DNA of 64,000 nt from Muricea muricata (Eukaryota > Cnidaria > Anthozoa > Malacalcyonacea > Plexauridae). Shown in pieces: positions 1 through 10,216 of the stretch. The notes under the pieces were generated by a model that was given only the letters and a program-made list of their open reading frames with translations, did no database searches and was not told where the DNA came from. Numbering within the stretch: position 1 is the stretch's first letter; the number at the start of each line of letters is the position of its first letter. The translations under genes were made by a program, and so were the position numbers. The DNA lies in assembly GCA_963855995.1 (NCBI GenBank), contig OY979731.1, forward strand, positions 3,187,001 through 3,251,000, in the 5' to 3' direction.

Positions 1-1497
1 AAAATTAGTCATATTAACTGTAGATAGGCGTACATACTCTATCACATCACATGACTCACATTGATCTATTCAGGACTGAAAACTAGGCTTAAAGTACTTA
101 GCTATAGCAGAAGTAAGCCCATGAAAACATCTTGGGCCAGCTGTTCAAAGCTGGGTTAGCACTAACCCTGGGTTAAAAGTTAACCCAATGTTTAAGTTTC
201 TGTATTTCTGCACATCTGTTTACTTTAAAACTTCGGGGCCTTAAACTACCGTCGATTTAGACAACACTTCTGAAGAAAATTTCCAAATTTATAAACGAAC
301 TTCAAGGGAAATTTAATGTTAACCCAGGGTTAAGTGAACAGGCTTTTGAACAACTGGCTCCTACAGTCTTAGTCCACGTCGTTCGATATGGCGACGGTGT
401 GTTCTCATTGGTAAAATTGACGAAAACAATGCGATGTAGACTGCCGTGTGCTTGCCGCCATTTTGAATTTGCTGTGAAATATAAGCAAGGTAGACAGCTC
501 AGCTAACAGCTCTCGTGCACGGCAGGCTTGACGATACGACTACAAAATACGACACGCCAGAAAACAAACACTCTAGTATTGAACGATGTTTTTCGTCAAC
601 ATTTGTTGAGCCTGGATTATCCCGAAATCAAGTGTAGCAATCTTCAACAATATTGTTGAGAACAGGTTGAACAACCTGAACAGGCATTACATCAGGGCTG
701 CATAAAATTTTTATTTTTCTGGGACCCAATGCCTGTCAAAATATTTTCTGCAAGTAATGGAATTCCTTGCAAAAAAGTGACCGAGGGCCTTCCCTTGTTT
801 GAATTGAATGTATACAGTATTATTCTATTTTCTTCCATTGTGTTTTTCCACTCTTTGACTATCAAACTCATTAAAACTTTTTAATTTTTGTCATTGTTAG
901 CCTCTTACAGTTTTATCCTTTATTTTTTTTCTGCCAACTTCGAAATGTTTCTGCGACCAATGGTCCTGTGGTGCGCCATATTATGCAGCCCTGCATTACA
1001 CTGCCAGGTCAAAATGACAAGGAATACTACTTTAAAATAGTGAGCTTTTCTGTAGCTGTAATGGGTATAAGAGCACTTCTGTTCAGCGTAGTTTTGTGTG
1101 TTTCAACACCGTTCAAGTGCTTACTCTGCAGTGCTCCTTCAATGGGTACAGTCCTTGCCTAAACAGGGACGACAAGCAGTTGAAATATTGAAGTGCAATT
1201 CGCCTGTCTTGTCAATTCGTGTATAACTGTCTTGACCATAACGGCAAAATTGATCAAATATGGCGGTGTGTTTTTTCGGGTGCAAATGAATTGCAATCGT
1301 TGCTTTTGACATTTAGCTGGGTTTCAAAAGTTCACTGGCCATCAGAGTCGATAGAGAGAGAATTATTGGGTTATGTTTTTTATTATTGACAGTCTGTGCT
1401 AATTGCATACGCTCGTTCTGTAAATATAATATCTGATGTAGTACATTAATTTCATAGGGTGAATATGGCTTTAATTTAAAACAGCTATTTAACAATT
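1..1497. other. Intergenic or intronic, no gene seen
   Basis: I see no supported exon here on either strand; the short open frames lack splice context and family resemblance. A few short palindromes built on TTGTTGAA-type words occur near 590-680, related in style to the TTGTAACAA foldback elements further right. If the + strand terminal exons at 3456 and 7434 belong to a gene extending left of the window, this stretch is part of its last intron. Confidence 0.5.
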
Positions 1498-1575
1498 AGG
1501 CTCGGTGATTACAAGCCTATATTCACTTCGCCTTCGGCTCAGTGAATATAGACTTGTAATCACCTCGCCTGAGGT
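1498..1575. repeat. Short foldback element, 24-bp stem
   Basis: The arms 1504-1527 and 1541-1564 are reverse complements with one mismatch (GGTGATTACAAG at the outer end). They enclose a 13-base loop, TCGCCTTCGGCTC. A second small palindrome (tagtcactggtcagtgacta) follows at 1691-1710. The structure fits a miniature inverted-repeat element; no coding capacity. Confidence 0.75.
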
Positions 1576-1857
1576 GAATAATTGTTTTAGTATGAATTTC
1601 CAGTTGTTTACAAATAATACTCAACCAAACTTTACAAAAATTCACTTCAAATTCATTACTGTATAAAAAAAGCAAAAAGTAAAAAGCTATAGTCACTGGT
1701 CAGTGACTATCACTTCAGAGACAGTGAATCTTGACCAATCAGAATGCAGGAAAATCAATAGTCACCTGGAAATTTATACTAAAACGCTGTAAAACTTATA
1801 TAAGTATTCGGCATAAGTAAAGTTGTGGTTTTTCCTGTAGTGTCACGTGGTCAATAA

Positions 1858-2045
1858 TTGATTAACCTTACTGGACCTCTAGAAAGAACAGTTTAGAACT
1901 GATAGAGCTATCCAGTATAAATAAAGTTAGTTTAGTTTAGGTTTCCTCATGTAGTAGTAAGACTAGATCAATAAGAGATGATCCTTACTGGACCTCTAGA
2001 GTCTAGGAAGAACAGTTTAGGGCTGATAGAGCTATCCAGTACATT
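1858..2045. repeat. 110-bp-class tandem repeat, about 1.7 copies
   Basis: Two successive copies of a unit containing GAACAGTTTAG, GATAGAGCTATCCAGTA and GTTTAGTTTAGGTTTCCTC. The same unit occurs three times in the opposite orientation at 11401-11752, inside the last intron of the large minus-strand gene. It looks like a mobile or dispersed tandem-repeat element. Confidence 0.8.
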
Positions 2046-2465
2046 AATCACCACTAACTCCCTTGTTCTCACAAATTAATCATCGTCAATTAATTTTTGC
2101 GAAACACTAATAAATACCACCATACACCATCACCATGTGTGTCGCTTGATCATCGCTAATTCTTTCAATACTAATTCGTAACCACTACTAACCAATCTTA
2201 ATAATCCATCGTTCTGTATGTAATCACAAACAAGTGCTCTTATACCCATCTCTTCGCGTATACGTTTAATTACCACGCGCTGAACGCCATCGTACACTAC
2301 ACTTTACGACGTTCGTTCAAATAATTTCAGTGCACGCATAAAAATATTGTAATTTTGTCAGCAATTCGTCAAAAAGTTGTGTTCACACTGTCTGTCCCAT
2401 GTTTTTGACATGTTTGGCACAAGTTTTTGGTAACATATAACATATAACATATTGAATATCATATT

Positions 2466-2660
2466 TATTACAAGGTTGTCCTAACAACTCTGATACAATC
2501 CTGTTGTGACAAGGTTGTAACAATATCGTTGTACTGTAACTGTCTTGTTGGAACGGCCTTGTAACAAATTGATAGAACCATCAAGCTCGTTTCAAGTTGT
2601 TCTAACAAACTAACAGCAAGGAGTTCGAAGACAACTTGTCAACAGCTTGAGAACACACTT
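2466..2660. repeat. TTGTAACAA foldback element, copy 1
   Basis: Built from short complementary words (ACAAGGTTGT, TTGTAACAA, GTTGGAACGGCCTTGTAACAA). It aligns loosely to copies at 3960-4260 and 5045-5380. Its right end runs directly into the 22-bp minisatellite, which is made of the same words. Confidence 0.6.
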
Positions 2661-3243
2661 GTTATTACTTGTTTGCAGGCTTGTTACAACTTGTTTGCAG
2701 GCTTGTTACAACTTGTTTGCAGGCTTGTTACAACTTGTTTGCAGGCTTGTTACAACTTGTTTGTAGGCTTGTTACAACTTGTTTGTAGGCTTGTTACAAC
2801 TTGTTTGTAGACTTGTTACAACTTGTTTGCAGACTTTTTACAACTTGTTTGCAGGCTTGTTACAACTTGTTTGCAGGCTTGTTACAACTTGTTTGTAGGC
2901 TTGTTACAACTTGTTTGCAGGCTTGTTACAACTTGTTTGTAGGCTTGTTTACAACTTGTTTGTAGACTTGTTACAACTTGTTTGCGGGCTTGTTACAACT
3001 TGTTTGCAGGCTTGTTTACTACTTGTTTGTAGACTTGTTACAACTTGTTTGTACACTTGTTACAACTTGTTTGCAGACCTGTTACAACTTGTTTGTGGGC
3101 TTGTTACAACTTGTTTGCAGACTTTTTACAACTTGTTTGCAGACTTGTTACAACTTGTTTGTACACTTGTTACAACTTCTTTGTACACTTGTTACAACTT
3201 GTTTGCAGGCTTGTTACTACTTGCTTGTAGGCTTGTAAACAAC
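2657..3243. repeat. 22-bp minisatellite, about 26 copies
   Basis: Head-to-tail copies of a 22-bp unit (GCTTGTTACAACTTGTTTGC plus AG), with point variants such as TGTAGAC, TGTACAC and TGCAGAC. A TG-rich stretch follows at 3243-3267. The Leu/Val/Cys/Thr-rich open frames across it are a by-product of a repeat whose period is not a multiple of three, and are not genes. The unit is built from the same TTGTTACAA words as the neighbouring foldback elements. Confidence 0.95.
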
Positions 3244-3455
3244 TTGTGTGTGTGTGTGCGTGTGTTTTTACGCGTGTAATTCTAAAAGCTCTGTTAGAAA
3301 GTGCGTAAATTTAGATCAACGTCGTAAAGAATTCTCAATGCCTGATTTTCATCGAGTCCAATTCCATCTCGTAGAAGGGATATAATCAAGTATCCACGTA
3401 TTATTTAGCTACACAGTGCCCGCGAAATCCATTTGAATCTCTCTCTATCCCTCAG

Positions 3456-3737
3456 GTGAAAGTGTACTTTTCTAACCCCGCTTCATCAGGCGATGAGCGC
3501 TCGAAAAAGCGAGTTCGTAGCGTAGACTTGGCGAGCTATACCGACGATGATCCGACGTCGAGCAGTATGAAACGACACTCTTACGATTGTGCTGTTCACT
3601 TGGATGAATTCTCGCTGTCCAATAATAACGAAGTGACCGAGAGTGGAAACGAGAGCCTGTCCGATACCGATTCGGAAAATGAAACGGCATGGACCCGCAA
3701 GGAGCCTAAAAATTACAGACAGGAAACGTACATATAA
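3456..3737 (+). CDS. Terminal coding exon A, unknown gene
   Basis: A strong acceptor (tctctctctatccctcag) precedes GTG AAA GTG TAC, and the frame runs 93 codons to TAA at 3735. It begins VKVYFSNPASS. The sequence is hydrophilic and probably disordered, with a basic stretch (RSKKRVR), the core SMKRHS, NEV and an acidic serine cluster LSDTDSEN typical of CK2 sites. It ends in ETYI, which fits a class I PDZ ligand (S/T-x-hydrophobic). The exon at 7434 has the same phase and the same motif order, so the two are paralogous. There is no upstream Met and no upstream exon in the window, so the gene body must lie to the left. The product is not recognised; a cytoplasmic tail of a receptor, channel or scaffold is only an inference. 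Confidence 0.65.
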   Translation: MKVYFSNPASSGDERSKKRVRSVDLASYTDDDPTSSSMKRHSYDCAVHLDEFSLSNNNEVTESGNESLSDTDSENETAWTRKEPKNYRQETYI

Positions 3738-3959
3738 ATTGCTTTTGAATGCCTGTTCGTTTAAGCCCGACCAGCTGGGAATATCACCTAAGACCGGTTG
3801 TTTAAAACTCTTAATCATTTTTTATCACTGTTTTGTAGTTAGAGAATGATTAAGTACAAAATCTGATTGGTTGACGTTTCCACTAAGCATAATTGACTTT
3901 AACCAGCTTTTTATACAACCCACGGCCAGATACTGAAAAATCTTTCCCTTTGCCTGTCC
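3738..3959. other. Possible 3' UTR or intron after exon A
   Basis: AT-rich sequence after the exon A stop, without a clear AATAAA in the next several hundred bases. If exons A and B are alternative last exons, this is 3' UTR for one form and intron for the other. Confidence 0.3.
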
Positions 3960-4260
3960 TAAGTTGTGAACAAGTCTGGAACAACTTGTTAACAACTTGT
4001 ATCAAACTGAACGGGAATATCAGACTTGTTACAAGGTTGTTCTATCAACTCAGATACCAGATCTGTTGTAACAAGATTGTCACAAAGTTAACGACACAAA
4101 TTGTTGCGTCAATATTGTTATATCACGAGTACATCAGTCTCGTTAGAACAACCTTGTAGCAAGACTGATAGTCCCATCAAGCTTGTTATAAGTTGTTAAC
4201 ACCTTGTTCCAAATATGTTCCAATAACTTGAGCAATAAGTGCGAACACAACTCTTACACA
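3960..4260. repeat. TTGTAACAA foldback element, copy 2
   Basis: Contains CTTGTTACAAGGTTGT near 4024 and the inverted GAACAACCTTGTAGCAAG near 4146, about 120 bases apart, with further TTGTTAACAA words outside. This is the arrangement seen at 5209-5335, so it is a copy of the same foldback element. Confidence 0.7.
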
Positions 4261-5044
4261 CAGATTATAACGAAATCTGTAACGTCTCGCATCCAGCCAA
4301 ATTTCCTGGAAGGAATCGGTGATCCACTGATAAGAATCCGAAGTCCGCTAATGGAAAACCAGTATCATTGAATACCCATCCAAGATCCACGAGTAGGAGT
4401 CCAAAATCCACGAGTAGGAATCCTAAATTCGGAAATAGAGACGATCCATTACGGCGAGAATTCCAGGCAAAGTCGGGCTTAATTGAACAGGTTGCAATAA
4501 TCCAACAGACCTTGCTTTAGGGTTTTCTTTATTACCAAAAGTTGAAACTGTGGAGTAACTTCATATCGTATTTCCTGGTTTATTATTTACATGACAGAGT
4601 TACGAAATGTTGATTGACAAAATGGCCTGAATAGTTTATTTTGAGAATATGTTCAATTTAAAACGCTGAATTAAGGACCGGCCGGAGCCCTGATAGTTGA
4701 CCAGAGAATTCAACCCCGGACGTTTAGTTATTCCAGGCAGTTTTAATTTGTGATTGACCAGAACACTTTAAACTAGGATATTTTTAGAAAGCGCCATTTT
4801 AATATGGTAATAATCTTAGGTCGAATTCTTTGAAAAACATACAAGCACAAGAATCCATATTAGAGCACACATCATAATATACGTTAAGGAATTATGCACA
4901 GCTGTACTGACAGTTACGTAGAGTAGCACACAAATGTAAGGTCCATTACTGACTGCTTGCACATCCCAAAAGTCGTTACATGTTTGAAAGCAAGCTGTAA
5001 GAAGGTTTTTATCAAGGTAAATCCTAACACTGCTGGTACGTTTT
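4261..5044. other. Noncoding stretch between foldback copies
   Basis: Contains a short direct duplication near 4390-4435 (ATCCACGAGTAGGA twice) and otherwise nothing I can name. The minus-strand open frames at 4816-5099 lack any recognisable domain or splice context. Confidence 0.5.
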
Positions 5045-5380
5045 GTTGACAAGTCTGGAACAAATTGTGGTAGAGTTGATCCAAACTTCTAAAGAACACT
5101 CGTAAAGGTGTGCCAACAAGACGTGCTTCGTACTTCTTGCCTTATATTGTCAACAAGTTTGGAACAACTTGTTCACGTCTTGTGACAGGTTTGACTGGAA
5201 TATCAGACTTGTTACAAGGTTGTCCGAACATATCTGATGACAAGATTGTCACAAAGCCGACAACACAAGGCTGTAACAGTATTGTTATATATCATTATTG
5301 TTCCAGTCTTGTTGGAACAACCTTGTAACAAGCCTGATAGCCCCATCAAGCTTGAAATTTGTTAACAACTTACGTTCCTT
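5045..5380. repeat. TTGTAACAA foldback element, copy 3
   Basis: The clearest copy. CTTGTTACAAGGTTGTCC at 5209 pairs with GGAACAACCTTGTAACAAG near 5311-5329. Outer words match copies 1 and 2. Confidence 0.75.
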
Positions 5381-5416
5381 GTATGTTTGCATGGTGATTT
5401 TCAAATTAAAATATAA

Positions 5417-5500
5417 TGTTGTTGAAACACCACGTAAGTTTATTATCGTAATAATAAACTTAATTGCGATAATAGACTTACGTGGTGTTTCCACAAAATT
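5417..5500. repeat. Hairpin, 25-bp arms
   Basis: Arms 5424-5448 (begin GAAACACCACGTAAG) and 5467-5491 are reverse complements with about one mismatch around an 18-base AT-rich spacer. It is followed at 5510-5630 by a degenerate tandem run of CAACTTGCTCAAAACGTGTT-like units of about 27 bp. Confidence 0.8.
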
Positions 5501-5509
5501 ATGTTTTAA

Positions 5510-5630
5510 TTTGTTAACAACTTGCTCAAAACGTGCTTAACAATTTGCTCAAAACGTGTTCAACAATTTGCTCAATACATGTTCAACAACTTGCTCAAAA
5601 GGTGTTCAACAGCTTGCTCAAAGGTATTTA
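5510..5630. repeat. Short tandem repeat of about 27 bp
   Basis: Four to five degenerate copies of a unit containing TTCAACAACTTGCTCAAAA. The words again belong to the AACAACTTG group that dominates this region. Confidence 0.7.
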
Positions 5631-6209
5631 CGTTAGTTTGGCATTTGCGTTAGTTTGGCATTGAACGTATTTTTAGCAATCATTTGTTCGTATCATAAGG
5701 TCAAGCCAAATTTGGTCACTCTTTTTACGGTTTAAGTTAAGGATAAATTATTTGTATTATATATATATATATTTCTTACCATGGAATTATTTTTCTACAA
5801 TGCTTGTAAGTGCTTATTTATATATCTATTTTAATGTATACATGTACATGTAGGTCATTCATGAATTAATAAAAAAATGAAGTAAAAGTTTCTCTGTTGA
5901 TTTTATGCAATTTTATGCGTGTACATGCATGAAGCAACTCCTGGTCAAATGAGAATGAGATTTGTATGAAAGTTGACGAGGGTTGAAAAGCGGGAGTTTA
6001 CCTGAGAGTTGGCAAGCGAAGGTTTGTATGAGAGTTTTCTCAACTCTCATGTCCTGGTCAAACGAGAACAAGAGTAGCATGAGAGTTGATGACTGTTGAC
6101 AAGCGAGAGTTTGTATGAGAGTTTTTCAACTCTCATATCATAGTCAAACGAGAACAAGAGTTGCATGAGAGTGTGAGAGTTGACAAGCGAGAGTTAGTAT
6201 GTAAAATTT

Positions 6210-6300
6210 AAAACACGCGCAAGAGTGCTTTATCAGATACACAACGCGAGGCGAAGCCGAGCGTTGTATATCTGATAAAGCACGAATTGCGTGTGTTTTA
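6210..6300. repeat. Long hairpin with GA-rich loop, copy 1
   Basis: Inner arms 6225-6247 (GTGCTTTATCAGATACACAA) and 6261-6283 are complementary around the loop GAGGCGAAGCCGA. The stem extends outward through AAAACACGCGCAA and TTGCGTGTGTTTT, so about 90 bases fold on themselves. The flanking sequence to about 6430 has a diverged inverted copy at 14450-14570, so the hairpin is part of a larger dispersed element. Confidence 0.88.
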
Positions 6301-6770
6301 AATGACTTCTAAATCGATTCATTTTATACCCATCTTGTCTGTTTGTATATAAAAGAATTTTCAATATAGATGTTGTATAAGCTGAGAAAATCGAAGTAAA
6401 AGATTTGTGAAAATCGACATGTGTTTTATCTCATATATAGACTTTAGTCACGGCTATGATTTCCTTTGTGTTTTTCTCATGAATTATTAATGAGGTTTAG
6501 AAGAGAGTTTTATGAACTCTCGTGTCCTGGTCAAAAGAGAACATGAGTTGCATGAGAGTTGATAAGAGTTGACCCGCGAGAGTTTGTATGAGAGTTTTCT
6601 CAACTCTCATGTCCTGGTCAAACGAGAACAAGAGCTGCATGAGAGTTGATGAGAGTTGACAAGCGAGAGTTTGTATGAGGGTTTTCTCAACTCTCATGTC
6701 CTAGTCAAACGAGAGCAAAAGTTGCATGAGAGTGTGAGAGTTGACAAGCGAGAGTTAGTATGTAATATTT

Positions 6771-6861
6771 AAAACACGCGCAGGAGTGCTTTATCAGTAC
6801 ACAACGCGAGGCGAAGCCGAGCGTTGTATGTCTGATAAAGCACGAATTGCGTGTGTTTTAA
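6771..6861. repeat. Long hairpin with GA-rich loop, copy 2
   Basis: Same hairpin as 6210-6300, one period (about 560 bp) further on, with a one-base deletion in the left arm (TATCAGTACAC). The GAGGCGAAGCCGA loop is unchanged. Confidence 0.88.
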
Positions 6862-7433
6862 ATGACTTCTAAATCGATTCATTTTATACCCATCTTGTCT
6901 GTTTGTATATAAAAGAATTTTCAATATAGATGTTGTATAAGCCGAGAAAATCGAAGTAAAAGATTTGTGAAAATCGACATGTGTTTTATCTCATATATAG
7001 ACTCTAGTCACGGCTATGATTTCCTTTGTGTTTTTCTCATGAATTATTAAGAAGAGAGTTTAGAAGAGAGTTTTATGAACTCTCGTGTCCTGGTCAAAAG
7101 AGAACATGAGTTGCATGAGAGTTGATAAGAGTTGACCCGCGAGAGTTTGTATGAGAGTTTTCTCAACTCTCATGTCCTGGTCAAACGAGAACAAGAGTTG
7201 CATGAGAGTTGATGAGAGTTGACAAGCGAGAGTTTGTATGAGAGTTTTCTCAACTCTCATGTCCTGGTCAAACGAGAACAAGAGTTGCATGTAAGTTGAT
7301 CAGAGTTGAAAAGCGAGAATTTGTATCAGAGTTTTTTGAACTTTTATGTCATTTGAATTTCCCCTGGTCTTCAGCTGTATTACTATCAATTTAATTTGCT
7401 CGCAAATTGATGGATTTTTTACATCCTTTCTAG

Positions 7434-7760
7434 TTAAGAGTCGTCTTCAACGTACCTGAGTTGGAACGAAATCACGCGGATTCGGACGGGGCATGTGTGG
7501 ATGTGGTATGCGATGGGGTGGGAAATAAGGATAGTAATGGTGACACGCACCTACGCGTCCCTGGTACCCCTACCGAGACCTTTAAGAGGCCGAAACACAG
7601 GTCGAAATCTCCGTCCAGACACAGTAAAACGAACAGTATGAAACATTCCGCATCTAACGCGAGCATTGATTCCGTATTAGGCAGAAACGAGGTTGAAGAC
7701 CTCTCAGAAACAGAGTCGGAATCAGAATGGCAAGATAATAACAGACCCACTCATTTTTAG
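7434..7760 (+). CDS. Terminal coding exon B, paralogue of exon A
   Basis: The acceptor (ttttttacatcctttctag) precedes TTA AGA GTC GTC TTC, and the frame runs 108 codons to TAG at 7758. The start LRVVFNVPE lines up with VKVYFSNPA of exon A. Later shared landmarks are SMK-H, NEV and LSETESESEW against LSDTDSEN. The middle holds a Pro/Lys/Arg/Ser-rich patch (KRPKHRSKSPSRHSK). It ends PTHF, again S/T-x-hydrophobic, so PDZ binding is possible but weaker than in exon A. Same phase as exon A. Either an alternative last exon of the same gene or the end of a tandem copy; no other exon of a second copy is visible between them, which favours alternative last exons. Confidence 0.65.
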   Translation, partial: LRVVFNVPELERNHADSDGACVDVVCDGVGNKDSNGDTHLRVPGTPTETFKRPKHRSKSPSRHSKTNSMKHSASNASIDSVLGRNEVEDLSETESESEWQDNNRPTHF

Positions 7761-8710
7761 ATCTTAACGATTTCTACTGATGTAAAGGGCTGTGGGCCAT
7801 TGAGCTTCATGCATAAATTGAGTAGGAGCAAGCCAAGATGGCGGAAATTGGAGGAAAACCAGATATAACAGTTCTAGTCTTGTTCTGTTGTTTTTATCGG
7901 AGCGGAAGCGATATGAAGTTCGAGGCAGTACTTTTTTATTTGACCTTGATTTAAAGAACGATTCTATGTGGTCAAGCTTGTTACAAGTTGTCAACGATTG
8001 TTACAACTTTGTATTATACAGTATAAAGTAGAGTGCTTCACAGGAGCTTCGGGCACAGTATCAGGAATAAACAGTTGGGCCACTCAGCAGTGTAACATGT
8101 CCCCCTCTTTTTATCAGTTGACTGCCCAGAACGATGACGGAACAGTCAGTTAAACGGTTTAAATAGGTCAGAAAATGCAATAGACCGACCCCGGCTATGC
8201 TTGATTGACCGGCAAAACAATGGGTAGTTTTCCCAATGGAATACAGAGTTCCGATCAACAAACTTAAATTTATAAGAAGTCCAAGCTGTTATCGATTCTT
8301 TTACAAATTTACCTTTAGAATGCTTGATTATAGGACCGACATTTGCAAATTTTTAACAATCGGGGTTTTTTCCACGCTGTATATCGAAAACAAATTTTAG
8401 CTTGTCCGACGTAGCAACAGTAACTAGGGAAGGAGAACAATAGATGCGGGGTCGGTCTATTGACAGGCCAGAACCTGCATAATAAGCATGCGTAATGCGA
8501 CATGCGTGGAGACACAAACTTCAAAGATCCCGACTCAATTGCCCTTCTGTTTATTTGCTATTCTGTGTTTGGGGCACTGGTAAACTGATAATCTCGCATG
8601 TGAGATTAGTTATGATAATTTCACATGTGAAAACTATCGCTTTTCAAACAATCATCAATCGAAGCTTGTCGATATTTCACGTTCCTAGAAAAGAATGTAG
8701 TTTATATAGT
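7761..8710. other. 3' UTR or intergenic, nothing else named
   Basis: Contains a CAAGATGGCGG word near 7835, related to arms of the foldback elements at 8855-10690, and a TTGTTACAA patch near 7978. The open frames on both strands have no domain or splice support. Confidence 0.4.
8066..8071 (+). terminator. Candidate poly(A) signal for exon B
   Basis: An AATAAA lies about 300 bases after the exon B stop, with a GT-containing stretch downstream. It is the first exact hexamer I see after that stop. Confidence 0.3.
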
Positions 8711-8845
8711 AAACAGAAAACTACACGGGTGCTTGGAAATACCAGATAGTTTTCTCGTGTTGAACCTGCTATTTCTCACTCGTGACATATTGTGTTCAAC
8801 ACTTAAAATACAATCTGGTATTTCTAAGCATCCGTGTGGTATTCA
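8711..8845. repeat. Foldback element with 26-bp arms
   Basis: Arms 8722-8747 (ACACGGGTGCTTGGAAATAC) and 8813-8838 are complementary with few mismatches around a spacer of about 65 bases. Confidence 0.8.
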
Positions 8846-8854
8846 CTAAAGAGA

Positions 8855-9372
8855 AATGGTAACAAAAATTTTATCGTCTCATTTGAAAGAGAATGCAAAA
8901 CAATATATAGAAGTCTTTTACAGAATTTTTATATCTTCCTTATTTGATGAGATATTTTGACTTCAAATCGTAAGTTGTCCGCCATCTTGGATATTTGTCA
9001 ATGTGCATGATAACGTCACAACTGGGGTCACGCAAATTTTTTCTTACGACACAATGATTAATACGATCCCATGACCACGCGTACGGTAAGAGTTTCGGAT
9101 TTTACTTCGTACTAAAAAGATTTCAAACAATATTTGATTGTCGATCGGTATTTAGGAGTAGCTTTGACTGGCTTATCCCTGTTGCGACGTCACCAAGACA
9201 TAGTTAAAAGTTAATAGTCAATTAAAAGTTAATCCAAGATGGCCGACAGTTTATTGTTTTAAGTGAAAATATCTCCCGAAGTAAAACAGATATAAAAGTT
9301 TTGTAATAGGCTTTTATGTGTTGTTTTAACGTCTCTTTAAATTGAGACAATAAAATTTTTTATTGCCGTTTC
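8855..9372. repeat. Large foldback element, arms of about 140 bp
   Basis: Left arm 8856-8990 and right arm 9234-9370 align as reverse complements over nearly their whole length: AATTTTATCGTCTCATTTGAAAG against the complement of AATTGAGACAATAAAATTTT, ending in CCGCCATCTTGG against CCAAGATGGCCG. The spacer is about 240 bases. No coding capacity. Confidence 0.82.
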
Positions 9373-9952
9373 CTTTTAAATGGCGAAATACTCGGACGAC
9401 ACGATCTAAAGCACCCAATTGGCGCTTTTAAAATAATCATTGCAACTGTTTAATGATTTACTTAATCTACATGAAAACTGCAATGAAACATGCAATTATG
9501 AACTGCGATTGCCATAAAAAGATTATTACTTTAAATTTTTTAAATATCAACTATGAAATTAATGGAATTTTTTAGATAATTTTTAAAAATAATTCTTTAT
9601 TATGTGGTCTCTGCGTATAATTATATTTGCAATGTTACATCTCCAAATTTTCTTTTCAAGTTGACATATGCTGGGAAACATTGCTTTAAGGAGCTTAGAA
9701 TTCTTCTATGTGTTGATGATATCTAACAAATTTGATGTGGAACTTGATCCCACGACTCTGTGATCGGGTGATCGTCCTTAGTACAAGTCGCACATGGAGC
9801 TCAGCTCTTCTTTGTTGATGCTGTCCAACGAATGCCAACTTGAAATGTTCACCTTATATTTCTTTCCTTCAGAAATATGTTTGTTTGCTCAAGTCAGCAG
9901 TACAAGGCCACTAATAATCAATGCGATGTCGAATAAAAAATGACCTGTTAAT
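9373..9952. other. Intergenic, no feature seen
   Basis: AT-rich sequence between two foldback elements with no supported exon or clear repeat structure. Confidence 0.5.
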
Positions 9953-10216
9953 AATGGACCATTCCCTTTTTAGACAAACTTTTGAATTAGGAGAATTCAG
10001 TGGCACAGCTGGAAAGAGCATCCTAAATTTAGTAAAATGGTGAAGTTTGCATTGGTTGCAAAATATTGTAAAGTTGGCAAATTTTCGATACTTTTGTATT
10101 AGCGCAGAAAAATGTACTCACATTTCGAAATGACACTTTTCCGCGCATGATACAAAAGTATACAAAATTCGCAAACTTCACAGGACCATGTTTTCCACAT
10201 TTTACAATATTTTGGA
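9953..10216. repeat. Foldback MITE family M, copy A (truncated)
   Basis: Starts AATGGACCATTCCC and carries the family words GACAAACTTTTGAATT, GCACAGCTGGAAAGAGCATC, TTGCAAAATATTGTAAA and the central palindrome around CATTTCGAAATG with TTTTCCGCGCATGATACAAA. The right arm stops at about 10216, where CCGCCATCTTGGATG-type sequence begins, so the copy is broken. Other copies are at 14568, 19590 and 20926. Confidence 0.82.

Larger units (their letters stand above)
5935..7345. repeat. Composite satellite: 87-bp units within a 560-bp duplication
   Basis: Three blocks (about 5935-6205, 6500-6765 and 7055-7345) of an 87-bp unit containing CTCAACTCTCATGTCCTGGT and GAGAGTTGACAAGCGAGAG. They are separated by two nearly identical spacers of about 290 bp, each carrying the hairpin listed separately. 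The offset between matching bases is about 560 bp, so block plus spacer was duplicated as a unit. Diverged 87-bp units recur at 31070-31290 and 61195-61330. The minus-strand open frames here (repeated MRVEKTLIQTLA) are translations of the repeat, not genes. Confidence 0.92.

Noticed and set aside
2657-3243. Direct repeats that might suggest a CRISPR array
   Set aside because: The units abut without spacers and the window is plainly eukaryotic.
2911-3279. Overlapping Leu/Val/Cys/Thr-rich plus-strand frames
   Set aside because: They are translations of the 22-bp minisatellite in three frames.
3456-3500. C2-domain end suggested by VKVYF at the start of exon A
   Set aside because: The following sequence lacks the Lys-rich and NPxFNE-type continuation of C2 domains, and exon B does not keep the motif.
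6497-7290. Minus-strand frames repeating MRVEKTLIQTLA
   Set aside because: They arise from the 87-bp satellite unit, whose length is a multiple of three, so the repeat stays open by chance.
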